The translations under genes were made by a program, and so were the position numbers. The notes below the pieces were generated by a model. It did no database searches. It saw nothing but the letters and a program-made list of their open reading frames with translations, and had not been told where the DNA came from. A stretch of 64,000 nucleotides of DNA from Sphingomonas sp. AX6 (GTDB lineage Bacteria > Pseudomonadota > Alphaproteobacteria > Sphingomonadales > Sphingomonadaceae), in NCBI RefSeq assembly GCF_902506605.1, contig NZ_LR733979.1, forward strand, positions 2,278,008 to 2,342,007, read 5' to 3'. Shown here piece after piece: positions 1-9,862 of the stretch; positions within the stretch are counted from its first letter, which is position 1; each line of letters opens with the position of its first letter.

Positions 1-1
1 C

Positions 2-913
2 GAAGTCGTGGTGTTCGCCGATTCGCTGGTCACCACCGACGAGGTTACGGCTCGGATGGCAGGCGCATCGTCGGACACGCTGCTGATCACCGAGGATGAC
101 GGCTCCGCCCCCGCCGTCGAGCGCATCGACGCCGCGCATTGCTGGGCCGGGATTGCCAAGATCGGCGCGGGTCGGCTGGGTGAGATCGCCGCGATGCCGC
201 GCGAATATGATTTTCAATCGACGCTGCTTCGGATCGCGGTGCAATCGGGTGCGCGCCAGATGCGCCTGCCCGCCGATGCCGCGAAGTCCGGCCACGGCAT
301 CGAGCGCGCGGGTGCGGCGCTGGCCACCCGGTCGAATGCAGTGATTGCGGCGCTTGCAGGTCAGCGGCGTGGTTGGGCCGATCGGTTCTTCTTCACCCCC
401 ATCAGCCGCTTGCTGCTGCCGCGCCTCGTCGCTCGCGGGGTGCCTGATTGGAGCCTGATCGCAGGCGGTGTTGTGGTTGCCGCCGGGGTGCTGGCGGGAA
501 TCGCCCTGGGCCATGTGCGCTATGCCTTTCCGGTGGCGCTGGTCGCTGCGGCGCTGTTCTCGACGGGCGCGCTGCTCGCGTCGTTGCGTGGAGAGGATCG
601 CCGTGCGCGCCTCCATGACGCGGCGGTTCCGGCGCTGGCGGGGGTGGTCGTACTCGCGGCGGGCGCGGCGATTTCGTCGAGCGTCGCACTCCCCACGGCG
701 ATGATCCTGGCGCTGGCCCTCGTCGCGTTCGCGGCAATGGCCGAGCGCGTGCCCGCGCCCTCGCGCGTTTGGCACGGCACCCCCGCGGCCTATCTGTTGC
801 TGCTCGCCGTACCGGTCGTCGCCGGATATCCGATTGCCGGATTGGCAGCGGTAGCGGCTTATGCCGCCGCGACGCTGGCTGCGAAAATCGAGTCGCTGCG
901 GCAAAAGGCTTAG
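2..913 (+). CDS. Partial membrane protein, weak CDP-alcohol phosphotransferase resemblance
   Basis: The reading frame is open to the window edge, so the N-terminus is missing; the GTG at 8 is only the first possible start inside the window. About 300 residues are visible. The first ~120 are soluble. The rest carries several hydrophobic segments, beginning around a stretch (FFFTPISRLLLPRLVARGV) that resembles the entry of the CDP-alcohol phosphatidyltransferase fold in bifunctional inositol-phosphate cytidylyltransferase/phosphotransferases. The Asp-rich D-G-x2-A-R catalytic motif expected next is not recognisable, so this would be a degenerate member or a different family. It ends 36 bp before the DUF2336 gene on the same strand and is probably co-transcribed with it. 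The function is unknown. Confidence 0.65.
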   Translation, partial: EVVVFADSLVTTDEVTARMAGASSDTLLITEDDGSAPAVERIDAAHCWAGIAKIGAGRLGEIAAMPREYDFQSTLLRIAVQSGARQMRLPADAAKSGHGIERAGAALATRSNAVIAALAGQRRGWADRFFFTPISRLLLPRLVARGVPDWSLIAGGVVVAAGVLAGIALGHVRYAFPVALVAAALFSTGALLASLRGEDRRARLHDAAVPALAGVVVLAAGAAISSSVALPTAMILALALVAFAAMAERVPAPSRVWHGTPAAYLLLLAVPVVAGYPIAGLAAVAAYAAATLAAKIESLRQKA

Positions 914-949
914 AGCGTTCTTAACGCTATCCGCGCTAGGGATCGGGCC

Positions 950-2047
950 ATGTCCGGTCCTTCGATCGATGTGGGTAGCGGTGACGACACCCACGCCAAC
1001 GCCTTGTTCGCACGCGCTGCGACTGCGTCGGCGCGCGCGCGCAGGCGGCGCGCGGCGGAGGTCCGCGATCTGTTGTCCGACGGGGACGTTCGGCTGGACG
1101 ATCGTACGCGAACCGCGGCGGCGGCTTGTCTGGATGGCATCGTCGGTGCGCTGGACGCGATGATCCGTGCGCGAGCGGTCGGCGATTTGACCGAGCGCGG
1201 CGCGAACGAGGCGGCGGCGCAAGTGTCGGCGGCGAAAATCGACATGACCAGCGCGCTGGCCGATGGCGGAATCCTGTCCGAAACCGCATTGATCGAGGAA
1301 GTGCTGGGCCGTGTCGGAGAAGCGTTGCTGACCGAGCGATTGCCGATCGACGCATCGGGGGACGCCGATGCGCCGGGGTTGGTGCTGCGGTTGGCCGGGT
1401 CGCGCGATGCCAAGATCGCCGATGCCGCACGCGCGCTGATGACGGCGGATGCCGCGCGGCGAGCGGAGATCGAGGGCGAGCCATCGACCGGAGACCTTCC
1501 CTCAGCGCTGCGCGCGCATCTCGCGTGGCCGATGGCGGCGATCCTGCGCGGCCATTTGCCCTACGACCCGGTGCTCGACGCGGCGCTAGCCCATGCAGCG
1601 GCGCAGGTGGTGGGTTCGATCGGCGAAGTCCATCCGCTGGAGGCGACCGCGATGCGGCTGGCCAAGGCGATGCATCTCGATGCAAACGAATTGCCGGTTT
1701 TGGTAGTGGAGGCGCTGGACGACCGGCGGCTGAGCCTGGCGACGGCGTTGATTGCGCGGGCGATGGCGACCGATTACTCCGTCGTGCGAGAATTGCTGCT
1801 CGATCCCGAAGGGGAGCGGCTGTGGCTGACGCTGCGGGCGCTCGGGTTCGATCGGCGCGCAATCGCGCGGGTGGGTTTTTTGTTGTGCGAAGCCGATGCG
1901 CGTCGATCGACCGACGCCTTTGCCGATACGCTCGATCTGGTGATGGCAGTACCGGTCGAAGCGGCGGCGGCGGCGGTTGCCGAGATACGATTGCCGCATG
2001 CGTTTCGCGATACGCTTCACCTGTTGCGCCAGCGGGGCATCGCATGA
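950..2047 (+). CDS. DUF2336 domain-containing protein
   Basis: A 365-aa soluble, Ala/Arg-rich helical protein. The pattern of repeated helical hairpins, with segments such as 'VVEALDDRRLSLATALIARA' around residue 250, fits the HEAT-like DUF2336 family of Alphaproteobacteria, several members of which sit next to sensor kinases. No signal peptide or TM helix is seen. Its stop overlaps the start of the following kinase-like gene as ATGA (2044-2047), implying translational coupling and a shared role. The family has no firmly established biochemical activity. The assignment rests on composition, length and neighbourhood and is moderately secure. Confidence 0.7.
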   Translation: MSGPSIDVGSGDDTHANALFARAATASARARRRRAAEVRDLLSDGDVRLDDRTRTAAAACLDGIVGALDAMIRARAVGDLTERGANEAAAQVSAAKIDMTSALADGGILSETALIEEVLGRVGEALLTERLPIDASGDADAPGLVLRLAGSRDAKIADAARALMTADAARRAEIEGEPSTGDLPSALRAHLAWPMAAILRGHLPYDPVLDAALAHAAAQVVGSIGEVHPLEATAMRLAKAMHLDANELPVLVVEALDDRRLSLATALIARAMATDYSVVRELLLDPEGERLWLTLRALGFDRRAIARVGFLLCEADARRSTDAFADTLDLVMAVPVEAAAAAVAEIRLPHAFRDTLHLLRQRGIA

Positions 2048-3378
2048 GCGCGCTGGGTTCTGCCACACCACAATCGTTCGCACGGTTCGATGCCGAGGGC
2101 CGGTTGATCGAGGCCGACGACCGGTTGCGCAGTTTGAACGAAGAGGCGGGGGGGGCTGAGGGCGCACCCTTTGCGGTGCCGCCGATCGCGGCGATCGTCC
2201 GGCTAGCGTATCGTCTGGACATTCCGATCGCGCGTCAGGTGGCGGTGGCGGATGGCGACGACGATGTCGAATTGCTGGTGCGCGCCGAGCCCGACGCTGA
2301 CGGCGTTCGGCTGACCGTGGCCGGATGGCGGTTGCATACCACCGGGGATGCCGTGGTCATGACTGCGCGGCGCGAAGCGGATTTCCTGGCAGCGGACGCC
2401 GACTGGACCTGGGAAACCGATGCGCAGTTGCGATTGCGGTTCGTATCGCGCGGGGCCGATATGGCCGATGCGATCGGAGCGCCGATCACGCGATTGTTCA
2501 CGTTAGGCGAAACCGAGGCGGGCGGTGTGCCGATGCTGGAGGCGCTGGCCGGGCATGCGCCATTCGACGGGCAGCCCGCCGTGGTGCGCACCAACGGCGC
2601 GGCGGTGACCCTGTCGGGTAGCCCGATGATCGACAGCGTCGGACGGTTGGTCGGCTTTCGCGGCGCGGCGCGACGGGTTGAGGCAAATGAGTCCCCGCGC
2701 GAAGGTTTCGGCGACATTTTCGGCACCCGGCTCGACAAGGCGCTGCGCCTGCCGCTGGGGCGGATCGTCGCCAATGCCGACAGCATTGCCGAGCGGCTCG
2801 ATGGCCCGCTGGCCGAGGAATATGCCGATTATGCGAGCGATATCGCGGCGGCGGGGCGGCATTTGCTGGGACTGGTCGACGATCTGGTCGATTTGCAGGC
2901 GATCGAACGGCCGAATTTCGAGGCGCGGCGGGAGGAGATCGACCTAGCCGATGTCGCGGCACGCGCGGCGGGATTGCTGTCGGTGCGCTCTGCCGAGGCC
3001 AGGGTACGCATCGACCGCAGCGGGCTGGGTTCGGCTTTGCCCGCGAGCGGTGAGTTTCGCCGCGCGTTGCAGGTTATGGTCAATTTGATCGGTAATGCGG
3101 TGCGCTATTCCCCGGAAGGCAGCACGGTGGTGCTGAGCGGAGCGCGCGATGGCGATGTCGTGCGCGTGTCGGTGATCGACAGCGGCAAGGGCATCGCGCC
3201 CGAGGATCAGGCGCGGATTTTCGAAAAGTTCGCGCGGGTGGACCCGAGCGAGCCGGGGGGCAGTGGACTCGGCCTTTATATCTCGCGGCGTCTGGCGCGG
3301 GCGATGGGGGGCGATATCTCAGTAGAGTCGATGCCGGGTGAGGGCGCTAAGTTCAGCTTCACCCTGTCCGTAGCCTGA
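2044..3378 (+). CDS. PAS histidine-kinase-like protein lacking the H-box histidine
   Basis: 444 aa, no TM segment, so cytosolic. Residues ~110-212 form a PAS-like module (WTWETDAQLRLRFVS...). Residues ~222-285 are a HisKA-like dimerisation region, and ~330-444 an intact HATPase_c domain with N box (NLIGNAVRYSP), G1 (DSGKGIAPED), F box and G2 (GSGLGLYI). The H-box that normally reads H-E-L-R-T-P-L is K-A-L-R-L-P-L here: the phosphoacceptor position is Lys232 (codon AAG at 2737-2739). ATP binding looks preserved while autophosphorylation at the usual site is not possible, so it may act as a regulatory pseudokinase or through another residue. A longer upstream open frame exists, but the ATG at 2044 gives the ATGA overlap with the DUF2336 gene. 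Confidence 0.85.
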   Translation: MSALGSATPQSFARFDAEGRLIEADDRLRSLNEEAGGAEGAPFAVPPIAAIVRLAYRLDIPIARQVAVADGDDDVELLVRAEPDADGVRLTVAGWRLHTTGDAVVMTARREADFLAADADWTWETDAQLRLRFVSRGADMADAIGAPITRLFTLGETEAGGVPMLEALAGHAPFDGQPAVVRTNGAAVTLSGSPMIDSVGRLVGFRGAARRVEANESPREGFGDIFGTRLDKALRLPLGRIVANADSIAERLDGPLAEEYADYASDIAAAGRHLLGLVDDLVDLQAIERPNFEARREEIDLADVAARAAGLLSVRSAEARVRIDRSGLGSALPASGEFRRALQVMVNLIGNAVRYSPEGSTVVLSGARDGDVVRVSVIDSGKGIAPEDQARIFEKFARVDPSEPGGSGLGLYISRRLARAMGGDISVESMPGEGAKFSFTLSVA

Positions 3379-3399
3379 CCCCAGCACGGCGGTGGGGCG

Positions 3400-3603
3400 T
3401 TACCCCCTAATTCGCCGCGCGATCAGGATCAGCACCAACCCGCCGACGCCCAGCAGTGCACCGTTCATCACCCAGACCTGATCGCCGACCATGAAGCTGT
3501 CGGCGGGCCAGGAAATGATTCCCAGCCCCTGGAGCATGAAGAACGCGCCGGCGACGAACAGGGCCATGCCGACCCAGACCAGGATTGGCCTGAGCGTGCG
3601 CAT
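3400..3603 (-). CDS. Small two-TM membrane protein downstream of gltA
   Basis: 67 aa ([16 protein letters not shown]...). There are two hydrophobic helices, ~residues 7-28 and 45-63, joined by a short loop, and the protein ends in basic residues (ARRIRG). Its ATG overlaps the gltA stop as ATGA (3601-3604 read on the minus strand), so it is translated with citrate synthase. It is an uncharacterised inner-membrane protein; nothing in the sequence links it to the TCA cycle apart from position. Confidence 0.75.
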   Translation of the reverse strand: MRTLRPILVWVGMALFVAGAFFMLQGLGIISWPADSFMVGDQVWVMNGALLGVGGLVLILIARRIRG

Positions 3604-4886
3604 CAGCGCTGACCCACGGGCACGTAATCGCGCTGCGTCGGCCCGGTATAGAGCTGGCGCGGGCGACCGATTTTCTGCGCGGGATCGCTGATCATCTCGT
3701 TCCACTGTGCCACCCAGCCGACGGTGCGGGCAAGCGCGAACAAGGCGGTGAACATGCTGGTCGGGAAACCGATCGCCGACAGGATGACGCCCGAATAGAA
3801 ATCGACATTGGGGTACAGTTTCTTCTCGACGAAATAATCGTCCTCTAGCGCGATGCGTTCGAGTTCGCGCGCGGTGTCGAGCACCGGATCGCTCATGCCC
3901 AGCTTGTCGAGCACTTCGGTCGCCGCCTTGGACAGCACTTTCGCGCGCGGATCGAAATTCTTGTACACGCGGTGGCCGAAACCCATCAGGCGGAATGGAT
4001 CTTCCTTGTTCTTGGCGCGGGCGATATACTCCGGGATCTTGTCGGGGGTGCCGATTTCGCGCAGCATGTTGAGCGCGGCTTCGTTGGCACCGCCATGCGC
4101 CGGACCCCACAGACACGCGATTCCGGCCGCGATGCACGCGAACGGGTTGGCACCCGAAGACCCCGCCAGACGCACGGTCGAGGTCGAGGCATTCTGTTCG
4201 TGATCGGCGTGGAGGATGAAAATCTTGTCCATCGCCGATTCGATCACCGGATCGACTTCGTAATCCTCGGCCGGAACGCCGAAGGTCATACGCAGGAAAT
4301 TGCCGGTATAGGACAGCGAATTGTCGGGATAGAGGAAGGGCTGGCCGACGCTGTACTTGTACGCCATCGCCGCGATCGTCGGCATCTTGGCGATCAGCCG
4401 GTGGCTGGCGACCATGCGCTGGTGCGGGTCCGAAATGTCGGTGGAGTCGTGATAAAAGGCCGACAGTGCGCCTACGACACCGCACATGATCGCCATCGGA
4501 TGCGCGTCGCGACGGAAGCCGCGATAGAATTGCGCGAGCTGCTCGTGCAGCATCGTGTGGCGCGTGATGGTGTTGTTGAAATGGTTCAGCTCGTCGCCCG
4601 ATGGCAGCTCGTGGTTGAGCAGCAGATAGGCGACTTCCATGAAGCTCGATTTTTCGGCGAGCTGGTCGATCGGATAACCGCGGTGGAGCAGGATGCCCTG
4701 ATCGCCGTCGATATAGGTGAGCCCGGATTCGCACGACGCGGTCGAGGTGAAGCCGGGATCATAGGTGAACATGCCGGTATCGGCATACAGCTTGCGGATA
4801 TCGACCACTTCGGGGCCGACGCTGCCCTGCAGGACTTTATAATCGAAATCCTTGCCCTGGGCGGTCAGCTTGGCGCTATCGGTCAT
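3603..4886 (-). CDS. gltA: Citrate synthase (type II)
   Basis: 427 aa, the usual length of hexameric bacterial type II citrate synthase. It condenses oxaloacetate and acetyl-CoA to citrate, the entry step of the TCA cycle. Family landmarks are visible: the GPAHGGANE segment with the first catalytic His, [15 protein letters not shown] with the second, and the Asp region around PNVDFYSG. The start [14 protein letters not shown] is typical. It lies 37 bp downstream of gltX on the same strand and overlaps the small membrane ORF that follows, so gltX-gltA-ORF is a likely operon. Confidence 0.97.
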   Translation of the reverse strand: MTDSAKLTAQGKDFDYKVLQGSVGPEVVDIRKLYADTGMFTYDPGFTSTASCESGLTYIDGDQGILLHRGYPIDQLAEKSSFMEVAYLLLNHELPSGDELNHFNNTITRHTMLHEQLAQFYRGFRRDAHPMAIMCGVVGALSAFYHDSTDISDPHQRMVASHRLIAKMPTIAAMAYKYSVGQPFLYPDNSLSYTGNFLRMTFGVPAEDYEVDPVIESAMDKIFILHADHEQNASTSTVRLAGSSGANPFACIAAGIACLWGPAHGGANEAALNMLREIGTPDKIPEYIARAKNKEDPFRLMGFGHRVYKNFDPRAKVLSKAATEVLDKLGMSDPVLDTARELERIALEDDYFVEKKLYPNVDFYSGVILSAIGFPTSMFTALFALARTVGWVAQWNEMISDPAQKIGRPRQLYTGPTQRDYVPVGQR

Positions 4887-4923
4887 CGATCGGTGGTCCT
4901 TTCCCTGTTTTCGGTTGGCGGCT

Positions 4924-6342
4924 TCAAGCCGCCATCTGATCGGCGATGCGCCCCAGGCTTTCGTCGCGCCCCAGGAGGACGAGCACGTCGAAGATGCCGG
5001 GTGAGGTCTTGCGACCGGTCAATGCAGCGCGAAGCGGCTGAGCCACTGCCCCCAGTTTGACCGCTTCGCGGGTCGCGACCTCACGTACCGCCGTTTCGAG
5101 CGCCTCCGTATCCCACCTGTCCAGCGCGTCAAGTTCGGCGTGGAGGCTGGCGAGTAGAGCGGGGACGCTGCCTTCCATTAGTTTTGCTGCATCCGCGTCC
5201 ATTTCAAGCGGTCGTGCGCGAAAAAGAAAACGCGATCCATCTGCCAGGTCGCTCAGATTGGCGGCGCGGGGTTTGAGTTCGGGCATGGCGCGGCGCAACA
5301 GATCGCGCTGCGATTCGCTGAGTTCGAAATCCAGCTTTGCCGCGACGAGATCGGCCAAGCGCGTATCATCGGCATCACGGATGTAATGACCGTTGAGGTT
5401 TTCCAGCTTTTTCAGATCGAACCGGCTTGGTGATTTACCGACGCCCCACAGATCGAACAGTTCGACCGCGCGTTCACGGGGGATGAATTCTTCGTCGCCA
5501 TGTCCCCAGCCCAGTCGGAGCAGGTAATTGCTGAGGGCTTCGGGCAGCACACCCATTTCGTCGCGATACGCCTCTACCCCCAGCGCGCCGTGGCGTTTTG
5601 ACAGTTTCGCCCCATCGGCACCGTGAATCAGCGGAACATGGGCATAGACCGGCTCAGCCCAGCCCATCGCGCGGATGATGCCCAGTTGGCGAAACGCGTT
5701 GTTCAGATGATCGTCGCCGCGAATGACGTGGGTCACGCCCATGTCGTGATCGTCGACGACGACCGCAAGCATATAGGTCGGCGTGCCGTCCGAGCGCAGC
5801 AGCACGAAGTCGTCGATCTCCGCATTCTGGACGGTGACGTCGCCCTGAACCCGGTCGGAAATCGTCGTCGCGCCTTCGCGGTTCGCCTTCAGCCGGACGA
5901 CCGCGGGCAGATCCGGCGCGGTCGCGGGATCGGCGTCGCGCCACGGGCTCTCGACCCGGAACGGGCGTTTTTCGGCCTGCGCCTTTGCGCGCATCTCCAC
6001 CAGTTCTTCGGACGTCAGGTAGCAGCGATAGGCATGGCCGTTCGCCAGCATCGCCTGCGCGACCTCGGCATGGCGATCGGCGCGCGCAAACTGGAACACC
6101 GCATCATCGTCCCAGTCGAGGCCGAGCCAGCGCATCCCGTCGAGGATGGCATCGATCGCAGGCTGCGTCGAACGCGCGCGATCGGTATCCTCGATCCGCA
6201 GCAGGAACTTGCCACCATGGTGGCGCGCGAAAAGCCAGTTGAACAGCGCGGTGCGCGCGCCGCCGATGTGCAGGAATCCGGTCGGCGAAGGCGCAAAACG
6301 GGTGACGACAGGTGCGTCGGCGACGTGATCGGTTGCGCCCAA
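4924..6342 (-). CDS. gltX: Glutamyl-tRNA synthetase
   Basis: 472 aa class I aminoacyl-tRNA synthetase charging tRNA-Glu (and possibly tRNA-Gln, since Alphaproteobacteria commonly use the amidotransferase route). The Rossmann signature HIGG is at residues 25-28 in [19 protein letters not shown], and the KMSKS equivalent KLSKR at 246-250. The C-terminal helical anticodon-binding region is present and the length is normal. The start is only 28 bp from the divergent comEC gene, so the two promoters must overlap or be very compact. Confidence 0.97.
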   Translation of the reverse strand: MGATDHVADAPVVTRFAPSPTGFLHIGGARTALFNWLFARHHGGKFLLRIEDTDRARSTQPAIDAILDGMRWLGLDWDDDAVFQFARADRHAEVAQAMLANGHAYRCYLTSEELVEMRAKAQAEKRPFRVESPWRDADPATAPDLPAVVRLKANREGATTISDRVQGDVTVQNAEIDDFVLLRSDGTPTYMLAVVVDDHDMGVTHVIRGDDHLNNAFRQLGIIRAMGWAEPVYAHVPLIHGADGAKLSKRHGALGVEAYRDEMGVLPEALSNYLLRLGWGHGDEEFIPRERAVELFDLWGVGKSPSRFDLKKLENLNGHYIRDADDTRLADLVAAKLDFELSESQRDLLRRAMPELKPRAANLSDLADGSRFLFRARPLEMDADAAKLMEGSVPALLASLHAELDALDRWDTEALETAVREVATREAVKLGAVAQPLRAALTGRKTSPGIFDVLVLLGRDESLGRIADQMAA

Positions 6343-6370
6343 GCGGCTTTGCTCCCAGGATTTGAATTCG

Positions 6371-8623
6371 ATGGCACAGACTGCCGGTCAGGCCCCTAGC
6401 ACGGGGCATCGGGGGCTTCAAATCGGCTGGCGGGGGCGGGCCGAGGCGCTGAACGCACGTGCCGAGACCGGGCTGGAGGTCGAGCGCGATCAGTTGATGC
6501 TGTGGGTGCCGGTGATGCTGGGCATCGGCATCGCCGCCTGGTTCACGCTGGCCGGTCCGGAGGCGTGGAGCGCGCTGATCCTGGGAGCCAGCGGCATCGG
6601 GGCCGCGGCGATCCTGTTGCCCCATGGTGGGCGACTGGCAGGCGTCGTGGGCATCGGGGCGCTTTTGATCGCGGCAGGATGCGCGCTGATCTGGCTCCGG
6701 TCCGAACGTGCCGCCGCGCCGGTGCTGGCGCGTCCGGTGGTGGCGAGTTTTGATGCGGTGATCGAGCGGGTCGAGCGTCAACCCGCACGCGAACGGGTTC
6801 GGGTGCGGGTGGCGCCCATCGGGCGTGATGACCTGCCCCCTTCGATCCGCATCAACATCGACGAAAACCGGGCGCCAGACGGCCTGGCGAACGGCGCGGT
6901 CGTGCGGCTGCGTGCGCGGCTGATGCCGCCTGCACCGCCCGCCGTCCCGGGTGCCTATGATTTCCAGCGCAATGCCTGGTTTCAGGGGCTGGGCGCTACC
7001 GGACGCGCGCTGGGCGAGGTCGAGGTGATCGGCACGGCGACCGCGCCCGAAGGGACGATCCGAGCGCGGTTGACCGCGCATGTGCAAGCACAGGTCGGGC
7101 CGAGTGCGGGCGGGGTGGCGACGGCGCTCGTTACCGGCGATCGGGGCGGGATCAGTCCTGAGGACGACAAGGCGATGCAATTGTCGGGGCTCGCGCATCT
7201 ATTGTCGATCAGCGGGCTGCACGTGACCGCCGTGGTCGGCGCGACGATGCTGGTGCTCATGCGCGTGTTGGCGCTGTTTCCGGCGCTGGCGACGCGGGTT
7301 CGGTTACCGGTGGTTGCGGCGGCGGGGGCGGGGCTGGTCGCGATTGCATATACCTTGTTGTCGGGCGCGGAAGTGCCGACGGTGCGCTCGTGCATCGCGG
7401 CACTGTTGGTACTCGCGGCGCTCGCCTGGGGACGAGAGGCGATCACCCTCAGGCTGGTCGCGGCAGGCGCGACGCTCGTGTTGCTTCTGTGGCCCGAAGT
7501 GCTGGTCGGGCCGAGTTTCCAGCTGAGTTTCGCCGCCGTGACCGCGATCGTCGCGTTGCACGAACATCCGCGGATCAAGGCGGTGCTCGCCAAGCGCGAC
7601 GAGGCCTGGGTGCGCGGGTTCGGGCGCGGCTTGCTGGGATTGTTGCTGACCGGGCTGGCGGTCGAGGCTGCATTGACCCCGATCGCGGTCTATCATTTCC
7701 ACAAATCGGGAATTTACGGCGCGCTCGCCAATCTGGTGGCGATTCCGCTGACGACGTTCGTGGTGATGCCGCTGGAGGCGCTGGCGTTGTTCCTGGACCT
7801 GTTCGGGCTGGGGGCGCCCGCATGGTGGGTGGCGGCGCAGACGCTCGAGCTGCTGCTGTGGATCGCGCACACCACCGCCGATGCGCCGGGATCGGTGGCG
7901 TTGATCCCGGGAATGCCGGGCGGGGCGTTCGCGCTGGTGCTCGCCGGGCTGTTGTGGCTGTGCCTGTGGAAGTCGCCGATGCGGCGATGGGGGGCGGTGC
8001 CGTTCCTGCTCGGGATCATCTGGACGCTGGCGACCCCGGTGCCAGATCTGTTGGTAACCGGTGACGGGAGGCATCTGGCGCTGCGGACGCCCGAAGGCGG
8101 GATGGCACTGCTGCGAGAGCGGGCGGGCGACTATGTCCGCGACACACTGAGCGAGAATGCGGGGTTTTCGGGCGAGTTGGAGCCGCTGTCGGCGCTGCCC
8201 AATGCGGCATGTTCGCCCGATATCTGTATCGCCGATCATGTCCAGAACGGGCGGATGTGGCGGATCGTCGCGACGCGCAGCGGCTATCACCTCGACATCG
8301 CCGACATGATGCGGCTGTGCCGTGAAGCGGATATCTTCGTCAGTGAACGTCGCCTGCCGCGCACCTGCAATCCGCGCTGGTTGCGGCTAGACCGGTGGAC
8401 GCTGCGCGATACGGGCGGGGTGGGGATCGCATTCGATGGCCCGCGTGTCGTGACGGTCCGAACCGGCACGCGCCATCCGTGGATCGATCCGCCGACGGTG
8501 GCGCCGCCGTGGCAACCGCGATTACGACCGGATCGCGTGTCGGCTAATTCGAAGGCAAGCGGAGAAGCATCGCGCAACGGCGATCGACAGGCAGCCCAGC
8601 CGCCGCCTCTTTCAGCAAGATAA
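6371..8623 (+). CDS. comEC: ComEC/Rec2-family DNA-uptake channel
   Basis: About 750 aa polytopic inner-membrane protein that would carry single-stranded DNA into the cytoplasm during natural transformation. An N-terminal DUF4131-type region with TM helices and an OB-like segment is followed by the competence domain with its hallmark [15 protein letters not shown] (~residues 270-285) and many TM helices. The C-terminal region after ~560 is a shortened, degenerate version of the metallo-beta-lactamase-like part, as is usual in Alphaproteobacteria. The ATG at 6371 is preferred over an in-frame TTG at 6362 because AGGA lies ~11 nt upstream of it. The last ~27 residues are low-complexity and overlap the 3' end of the opposing GNAT gene. 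No other competence genes are in the window. Confidence 0.92.
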   Translation: MAQTAGQAPSTGHRGLQIGWRGRAEALNARAETGLEVERDQLMLWVPVMLGIGIAAWFTLAGPEAWSALILGASGIGAAAILLPHGGRLAGVVGIGALLIAAGCALIWLRSERAAAPVLARPVVASFDAVIERVERQPARERVRVRVAPIGRDDLPPSIRINIDENRAPDGLANGAVVRLRARLMPPAPPAVPGAYDFQRNAWFQGLGATGRALGEVEVIGTATAPEGTIRARLTAHVQAQVGPSAGGVATALVTGDRGGISPEDDKAMQLSGLAHLLSISGLHVTAVVGATMLVLMRVLALFPALATRVRLPVVAAAGAGLVAIAYTLLSGAEVPTVRSCIAALLVLAALAWGREAITLRLVAAGATLVLLLWPEVLVGPSFQLSFAAVTAIVALHEHPRIKAVLAKRDEAWVRGFGRGLLGLLLTGLAVEAALTPIAVYHFHKSGIYGALANLVAIPLTTFVVMPLEALALFLDLFGLGAPAWWVAAQTLELLLWIAHTTADAPGSVALIPGMPGGAFALVLAGLLWLCLWKSPMRRWGAVPFLLGIIWTLATPVPDLLVTGDGRHLALRTPEGGMALLRERAGDYVRDTLSENAGFSGELEPLSALPNAACSPDICIADHVQNGRMWRIVATRSGYHLDIADMMRLCREADIFVSERRLPRTCNPRWLRLDRWTLRDTGGVGIAFDGPRVVTVRTGTRHPWIDPPTVAPPWQPRLRPDRVSANSKASGEASRNGDRQAAQPPPLSAR

Positions 8624-9123
8624 GCCGAAGCCGATCGGGCAAATCGCGCTCCGCCACGATTGCAAAGCCAAGCTTGGCATAAAATGGTGCGTTCCAGGCG
8701 ATGTCTCGAAATGTCGTCAGGCTAAAGTGCCGCCATTTGCCGCGCGACTGCCCAGTCTCTCGCCGCCGCGATCAACGCGGTGCCGATGCAGCGGCCCTGA
8801 AGGTCGTGACGAACGGCCAATTGCCATATATGAAAATCGTCGCCTTTCTCCTCACCGCAGAGAAAGCCGACGGGCAGGTCATGGCAATCGACCGAAACCC
8901 AAATCGCGCCATGCTCGACCAGACGCCGATGGTCCGATTCCGACAAAACGTCATCGTCGGCCAACCAGGCGAAATCCGGAATTGTGAGAAATGCCTGACC
9001 CGCCGAGCGCTCTATCTCCGGAAGCCGACCGGTATCGGCGATCGTTGCCTCGCGAACCGCGTAGCCAGACGCTCGATCAGCAAGAGGCGCCGGCGGGCTC
9101 GACCGTGATCGACCGTTCGGCAA
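8544..9123 (-). pseudogene. GNAT acetyltransferase gene with a +1 frameshift
   Basis: The minus-strand frame starting at 9123 encodes the first 133 aa of a GNAT-type N-acetyltransferase (YAVREATIADTGRLPEIERS...; HIWQLAVRHDLQGRCIGTAL is the acetyl-CoA loop) and stops at TAG 8722-8724. The family's C-terminal half continues in the next frame: LTTFRDIAWNAPFYAKLGF followed by ~45 residues to a stop at 8544-8546. Removing one base of the A run at 8724-8726 rejoins the halves as MAALSLTTFRD. The gene is therefore broken or carries a sequencing error. The rejoined 3' end overlaps comEC antisense by 80 bp. The start lies 19 bp after the lexA stop on the same strand. Confidence 0.85.
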
Positions 9124-9141
9124 AACCCGCCTCCCGTCCGA

Positions 9142-9804
9142 TCAATAGCGTCGCAACAGCCCCGCGAGCTTCCCCTGCACCCGCACCTGATCCGGGCGGT
9201 AACGCTGCGGATCGTAACCGCGGTTGGCCGGATCAAGCCGCACCATCGCGCCTTCGCGGCGGAAATATTTGAGCGTCGCTTCATTCTCGTCGATCAGCGC
9301 GACGATGATGTCGCCGTCGCGTGCGGTCTCCGCCTTGCGAATAAGGGCATAGTCGCCATCGAGAATACCTGCCTCGACCATCGAATCGCCGGCGACCTCA
9401 AGCGCATAATGATCACCCGCACCCAGCAAGGCGGCGGGTACCGGGAGCATTTGCGAGCCCTCCATCGCCTCGATCGGGACACCGGCGGCGATGCGGCCGT
9501 GCAACGGGACTTCGATCACATCATTGGCGGGCGTCGGCACGGTGCGCGCGACGGCGGTGCGTTCCTTGGGGCTCTTCTTCGCCTCGGCACGCTCGGGCAT
9601 CCGCAAGACTTCCAGCGCGCGCGCACGATTGGGCAGGCGGCGGAGGAATTTACGTTCCTCTAGCGCGGAAATCAGGCGATGGACGCCAGATTTGGATTTG
9701 AGGTCGAGCGCCTCCTTCATCTCCTCGAACGAAGGCGACACGCCGGTTTCGTTCAATCTGTCGGAAATGAAACAGATGAGTTCGTGTTGCTTGCGGGTGA
9801 GCAT
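9142..9804 (-). CDS. lexA: LexA, SOS-response repressor
   Basis: 220 aa. An N-terminal winged-helix DNA-binding domain (residues 1-65, [20 protein letters not shown]) is followed by the S24 autoprotease domain. The RecA-stimulated cleavage site Ala107-Gly108 (GRIAAGVP) and the catalytic dyad Ser141 (AGDSM) and Lys179 (EATLKYF) are all intact, so this should be a functional self-cleaving repressor. An alphaproteobacterial LexA box lies 20 bp upstream at 9824-9838, indicating autoregulation. It follows moeA on the same strand with a gap of 58 bp that contains the box. Confidence 0.97.
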   Translation of the reverse strand: MLTRKQHELICFISDRLNETGVSPSFEEMKEALDLKSKSGVHRLISALEERKFLRRLPNRARALEVLRMPERAEAKKSPKERTAVARTVPTPANDVIEVPLHGRIAAGVPIEAMEGSQMLPVPAALLGAGDHYALEVAGDSMVEAGILDGDYALIRKAETARDGDIIVALIDENEATLKYFRREGAMVRLDPANRGYDPQRYRPDQVRVQGKLAGLLRRY

Positions 9805-9823
9805 CGCCCAAGTCCTCTTATCG

Positions 9824-9838
9824 GAACAGACATGGAAC
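9824..9838. promoter_or_regulatory. LexA (SOS) box, GAAC-N7-GAAC
   Basis: Sequence GAAC-AGACATG-GAAC, which reads as GTTC-N7-GTTC on the lexA strand. This is an exact match to the direct-repeat SOS operator established for Alphaproteobacteria. It sits 20 bp upstream of the lexA ATG and supports autoregulation of lexA. Confidence 0.9.
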
Positions 9839-9862
9839 TTTTAGGCAACGCGTGCGCCGAAG

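Noticed and set aside
1126..2043. Upstream extension of the PAS kinase frame, giving a ~750-aa product
   Set aside because: It overlaps the whole DUF2336 gene in another frame; its first ~306 residues are low-complexity Arg/Gly/Asp sequence typical of a shadow frame, and ATG 2044 forms an ATGA overlap.
936..2222. Long minus-strand open frame of 428 codons
   Set aside because: Arg/Pro/Ser-rich composition typical of antisense frames in high-GC DNA; it lies opposite two well-supported genes.
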